DNA of 64,000 nucleotides. It comes from Anaerolineaceae bacterium (lineage in GTDB: Bacteria > Chloroflexota > Anaerolineae > Aggregatilineales > Phototrophicaceae). Shown here in pieces: positions 60,680 to 64,000 of this stretch. The stretch's first letter is position 1; each line of letters begins with the position of its first letter. Below the pieces are notes generated by a model. That model was not told the origin of the DNA and did no database searches. It worked only from the letters and a program-made list of their open reading frames with translations. Location of the stretch: contig PABP01000011.1 in assembly GCA_002699585.1 (NCBI GenBank), positions 62,001 through 126,000 on the forward strand, read 5' to 3'. The position numbers and the translations under genes are program-made.

Positions 60680-61996
60680 TCACTCAGCTTCTCCGCGGAT
60701 GATCTTGGTGCCTTCCTGGATCAGTTCGTCGCGGTATTCGGCATCGTGGTCGCGGGTGCGTAGGTACTGTTCTAAGAGTTGCTCATGGGTGAGCTGCTCT
60801 GGATTTTCGTCAAGGCGGGTGCGATAGGCGCGCTCGACCTCACGGCGGATGCCGGCCACATGGAAGGTACCCGCTTCACGCAGGGCATCCCGAACGCGCA
60901 TATCGTTCAGCAGGGCGTCGGTTTGCGGCGTTAACTGCACGTTGATGCGAACAATCGCCTCGCTGAGGTTGTGCTTCTTGATTTCCCGGATGACCGTTTG
61001 GGTAGGCAACTTGTCCTGGCGGCAGTCGATACGCAGCGTCATCATAGGGCGGGCATCAACTTTGACACGTTTTACGCGGTCCAAAGTTGTGTTGTTACGA
61101 ACTAATTCCACCCACATGAAGCCTTTTTCGTCGCCTTCTTCACCAAAGTCGATGCGCTCCAGGCTGCCACTATAGATCACGGGTGGTGCGCCCTCACGCT
61201 TTTCGGTCAGGTTCTGCCACTTATGAATATGGCCCATCGCCACATAATCCCAGCGCGGATCGGCTAGCAAGCCAATGGATACCTGCACATCGCGCCCTAA
61301 CATGACGCTGCGTTCGCTACCGAGTATAGCCCCGCGCACAGTGAAGTGCCCGGTCAGCAGGCGCGGAATGCTGTTGTCAGGGTCGAGTTGGTCAGCCTGG
61401 GCAGCCAGGTCTTCCAAAATTTCATTGAGTTGGTTTTCCAGCACTTCATCAATTTCCTTGATGGTGCGCTGGCCCGTTTTGATGTGCTGCAGCAGTCGGG
61501 ATCGAATCGGATAGGGGGCGGTGCCGACGATGACAGGTCCGCGCTTGGTATCGATTTTCCGTGTGGTGTATTCCTGGGCGACCCACACATTGGGCACATT
61601 CAGCGTATCGTAAATCTCGATGCTGCTGGCCTTGACCGCGTTGGGGGGTAGGTCGTGGTTGCCGACGAGCATCACCACCGGGGCCAGTTCGGCCAAATCG
61701 CGGATGCGCCATGCGAATTCGCGCTGGAATGTCGGGCTGGGCGTGCGCGTTTTGAAGGCATCCCCGGCGAAGATGACCAGATCAACATCGTTCTCGCGGG
61801 CATACTCGACCATGTCATCCATGCGATGCAAAAAATCGACCACACGGCTGCTGAGGCCCGTCTGGGCATCGGTGCGGCCATAATTTTCCATGCCGATGTG
61901 GACATCCGCAAAGTGCAGCACACGCACGGCATTTTCTTTAGGTGCCTCGTTCTTCGCCTCGTTTTTTGTTTCTTTTGTAGATTTTCGCTTGGCCAT
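60680..61996 (-). CDS. sbcD: SbcD/Mre11-like DNA repair exonuclease
   Basis: A calcineurin-type nuclease that works with an SbcC ATPase on DNA ends. The 438-residue product has a lysine-rich N-terminal tail (1-27), then the phosphodiesterase motifs FADVHIG, FAGDAF, LVGNHD, TGHFTV and GHIHKW in order, and a C-terminal DNA-contacting part. No SbcC gene lies in the window, so its partner is elsewhere. Start at 61996 has AAGGGGG upstream. The tail is unusual and may make non-specific DNA contacts. Confidence 0.85.
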   Translation of the reverse strand: MAKRKSTKETKNEAKNEAPKENAVRVLHFADVHIGMENYGRTDAQTGLSSRVVDFLHRMDDMVEYARENDVDLVIFAGDAFKTRTPSPTFQREFAWRIRDLAELAPVVMLVGNHDLPPNAVKASSIEIYDTLNVPNVWVAQEYTTRKIDTKRGPVIVGTAPYPIRSRLLQHIKTGQRTIKEIDEVLENQLNEILEDLAAQADQLDPDNSIPRLLTGHFTVRGAILGSERSVMLGRDVQVSIGLLADPRWDYVAMGHIHKWQNLTEKREGAPPVIYSGSLERIDFGEEGDEKGFMWVELVRNNTTLDRVKRVKVDARPMMTLRIDCRQDKLPTQTVIREIKKHNLSEAIVRINVQLTPQTDALLNDMRVRDALREAGTFHVAGIRREVERAYRTRLDENPEQLTHEQLLEQYLRTRDHDAEYRDELIQEGTKIIRGEAE

Positions 61997-62214
61997 CGTG
62001 CCCCCTTCCATCGTATGCGTATTGTACGGTGATGACCTATCCGTGACCAGTCATAGCCTACGTCTCTGTTGATAGGCGTTATATACCGAAACCTTAATTC
62101 TGATAGCCCATGCTTGACGTTAGTCTTGATTAGTACATACGTTCCGAAATCGTTCTCTGATGATCTCCTTTATATGTGTGCGACAGCCTATCAATGAGAG
62201 AGGTTCTTTTTATT

Positions 62215-63022
62215 ATGCGCAAGTTTATGATGCTGATGGCCCTGATTGGCTTTTATGCAATCTCGGTAACGCCAGCACTTGCTGGCGAAGTCCGTTCCTG
62301 CGACATCATCATTACCGGGGCAACTGCCCAGACCGATTATGTGGCGGTCCAATGGAATGCGAGTGCTGGTTGCAGCGGTGACTTCGAGGTGTATATCGAA
62401 GCCTTCAACTATGATTCTTTCTATTCCGGTGAAGCGGAAATCGATTTTGTGCCGGATATATATAGCTATGATGTCATTCCGGTAGACTATGACTACGATT
62501 GGACGTATCGTATCATTTACGATGGTCCTTATAGTGGCACCACTGGAGCCAATTCTTTCAGCCTACCCATTAGCCCGGAACTCAGCAGAGTTTGACTATA
62601 TGTATTATGAAGTTGCAGGCGACGTCTATGAGGATTGGGATGAGTATGAAATTCCAGTCTCTGGTTCAGGCGCAAGTGGTATATGTGGCATGGATGGGCG
62701 CGTCAATGCTGCCGACTGCGCGCGCGATACCTGGGCGCTTTACGTTACAGCAGAAGGTAATGGTTTCAATATTCAGGTGTGGGATACATTGCTGGATCGC
62801 TCTGTCATTTTCGTTTTTTCTGATGACATCGCCCAGTTACCCGCCAACCCCAGCCAAAATAGGATAATTGCCACCAGTGCTGATGGCCGCATGATCCTGT
62901 CAAAATTGACAACGGGGGAGTATCAACTCAATGTCGTGGAACCAGATGGCAAAGTTTCCGTGCTGGTCTTTACGCTGCCGCTGAGCGAAAGCTACCGTCT
63001 GGATTACGAAGCAAGCAACTAA
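62215..63022 (+). pseudogene. Frameshifted secreted cysteine-containing protein
   Basis: Frame 1 from ATG 62215 gives a signal peptide (ending VTPALAG) and a beta domain with CDIIITGATA...GCSGDF, stopping at 62595. The other frame continues from about 62575 with SAEFDYMYYEVAGDVYEDWDEY and GICGMDGRVNAADCARDTW to a stop at 63022. The intact downstream paralogue has both halves in one frame, so a single-base insertion (or equivalent) near 62575-62595 broke this gene, or the base is a sequencing error. Programmed frameshifting cannot be excluded but no slippery site is evident. A terminator follows at 63059. Confidence 0.65.
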
Positions 63023-63058
63023 AAGCGTAATATGACATAAAGCAGTTCCATAATAGCT

Positions 63059-63086
63059 AAAGGGCGCGGATATCCGCGCTCTTTTT
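63059..63086 (+). terminator. Terminator after the frameshifted gene
   Basis: A stem around agggcgcgga/tccgcgctct with one G-U pair is followed by seven T. Confidence 0.85.
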
Positions 63087-63410
63087 TTGTCCCTATACAC
63101 GCATAACTGGAGAGGATCGCCAAACCTGAATCCTTAAGGCGATATGTCCACAATTATTGAGGTCGATATTATTGGTTTGTTTTTTATAACCTAATGGGGT
63201 GTAATAGCACTCGATTTAACAAAAAAAACTAAAAATTAACTAAATAAAAACAGGATTATAACCTTAATAATAAAGAACAATTGATTTTTTGGCGTTATCT
63301 TAATTTTTTTGCTGTACTTTTGCCTATATATTGAATTTAGAAAGCACGGAAGAAGCCACACAACATTCACATAGAAAATGATTGATGTGGCATATAGGAG
63401 TAACTCGCTC
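63087..63410. promoter_or_regulatory. A+T-rich upstream region of the last gene
   Basis: About 320 bases of strongly A+T-rich sequence with several A and T runs. It precedes the window's last gene and probably carries its promoter. No clear -35/-10 pair, operator or coding region was found. Confidence 0.35.
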
Positions 63411-64000
63411 ATGAAACGCACGATTATCGCAATCATAATCAGCATCGTAACGATTCTATCATTTGCCATGACCGCACAGGCCGAAGCCGGCTGTGATATT
63501 AGCTTGACAGGTGTCAGCAGTGGCACCAGCAGCATCAATGTATCTTTCAATGCCAGCGCAGGCTGCGCCGGAACATTCTACGCTTATGTCGTCAACTACA
63601 CGACCGACACCGACCTGGTCTTCTCATCCATTGCCGCCTCTGGTGGCAGCTTCAGCCGCAGCTTCGGCTTTAGTGGCTCAGCCAATGTCGGCGATAACAT
63701 TCACCTGAACCTGTACCACATGGGTACCGGTGGTGATAGCAGCGCCAACTGGAATGGCACTGCCAGCAGCAGCGCGAGTGCCCTGGGTGGTGGTTGCAGT
63801 GCTGATGGTCGTCTGAACGCTGATTCTTGCGGTGGCGATAACTTCGCAGCTTACGTCAGCGAAAGTGACGCCGTCAGCGTGTGGACAGCGACAGGTGATG
63901 TCGCCTTCCAGGTCCCGGCTCGTACAATCAACGCCATGCCGGAACAGGTGAACGAAAACACCCTGGTCCGCGCCAGCAGCGACCAGACCTACCGCCTGTA
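63411..64000 (+). CDS. Secreted cysteine-containing protein, partial at window edge
   Basis: From ATG 63411, 196 codons run to the window end without a stop. The signal peptide ends MTAQAEAG. The mature part has a serine/glycine-rich beta domain (CDISLTGVSSGTSSINVSFNASAGCAGTF) followed by GGGCSADGRLNADSCGGDNFAAYV. It is a paralogue of the broken gene just upstream, sharing the SFNASAGCxG and CxxDGR(L/V)N(A)xxC motifs. AGGAG lies about 10 bases before the start. Function is unknown; four conserved cysteines suggest disulphides outside the cell. Confidence 0.75.
   Translation, partial: MKRTIIAIIISIVTILSFAMTAQAEAGCDISLTGVSSGTSSINVSFNASAGCAGTFYAYVVNYTTDTDLVFSSIAASGGSFSRSFGFSGSANVGDNIHLNLYHMGTGGDSSANWNGTASSSASALGGGCSADGRLNADSCGGDNFAAYVSESDAVSVWTATGDVAFQVPARTINAMPEQVNENTLVRASSDQTYRL

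Noticed and set aside
63236-63550. 104-codon minus-strand ORF
   Set aside because: It spans the A+T-rich promoter region and the signal peptide of the last gene on the other strand; no ribosome site.

Overview
The window is a 64 kb piece of a bacterial chromosome with about 50 genes, mid-range G+C, short intergenic gaps and operons on both strands. No rRNA, tRNA, CRISPR array, transposase or phage gene was seen. The gene mix suggests a heterotrophic member of the Chloroflexota: many secreted proteins with PPC-type beta domains, paired DUF3352 proteins, several sugar-type ABC importers, a WYL regulator, and a diterpene gene pair like the one known from Herpetosiphon. This assignment is inferred from gene content, not from a marker gene.

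Layout. 0.1-12 kb: a membrane-anchored clan A glycosidase, a nucleotidyltransferase, a secreted cyclophilin, two secreted PPC proteins and two tandem DUF3352 proteins. 12-16 kb: a DinB protein divergent from a WYL regulator with a good operator between them, a response regulator-histidine kinase and a sterol-type glycosyltransferase. 16-25 kb: a maltodextrin locus (MalE, MalF with a P2 loop, MalG, an intracellular GH13 and a secreted GH13 with N-terminal beta modules) with a LacI-type operator upstream. 25-30 kb: a GIY-YIG/DUF123 protein with an upstream micro-ORF, an ADP-ribosylglycohydrolase behind a 16-bp-arm hairpin, and a GH20 hexosaminidase/DMT transporter/Gfo-Idh-MocA operon. 30-41.5 kb: a ROK repressor and a peptide/oligosaccharide ABC importer, followed by a small membrane protein, a ROK kinase, an M81 protein and a sugar-phosphate isomerase-like protein. 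With the GH20 gene this looks like chitobiose or GlcNAc uptake and use. 41.5-47.6 kb: a lipoprotein, an L,D-transpeptidase, a PLP racemase/aldolase-like protein, a DUF5990-like protein, an HpaI aldolase and an orphan.

47.9-53 kb is the most unusual part. A membrane histidine kinase is followed after 9 bases by a class II diterpene cyclase (Rv3377c-like), an Rv3378c-like diterpene synthase and an aminoglycoside-adenylyltransferase-like protein, apparently in one operon. 53-62 kb is mostly housekeeping or scattered genes (PPC protein, YchF, YIP1, GNAT, SPFH/NfeD pair, pectin-acetylesterase-like protein, SbcD) plus one A+T-rich HEPN-like gene. The window ends with a small secreted cysteine-containing protein broken by a frameshift and an intact paralogue cut by the window edge.

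Dispersed repeats include two copies of a cloverleaf-like palindromic element, a 'cacagag/acgcaaag' family that has supplied coding sequence to one gene, and a set of similar gggcgtg/cacgccc terminators. Protein families were recognised by eye. Start codons were chosen from ribosome binding sites and signal peptides.
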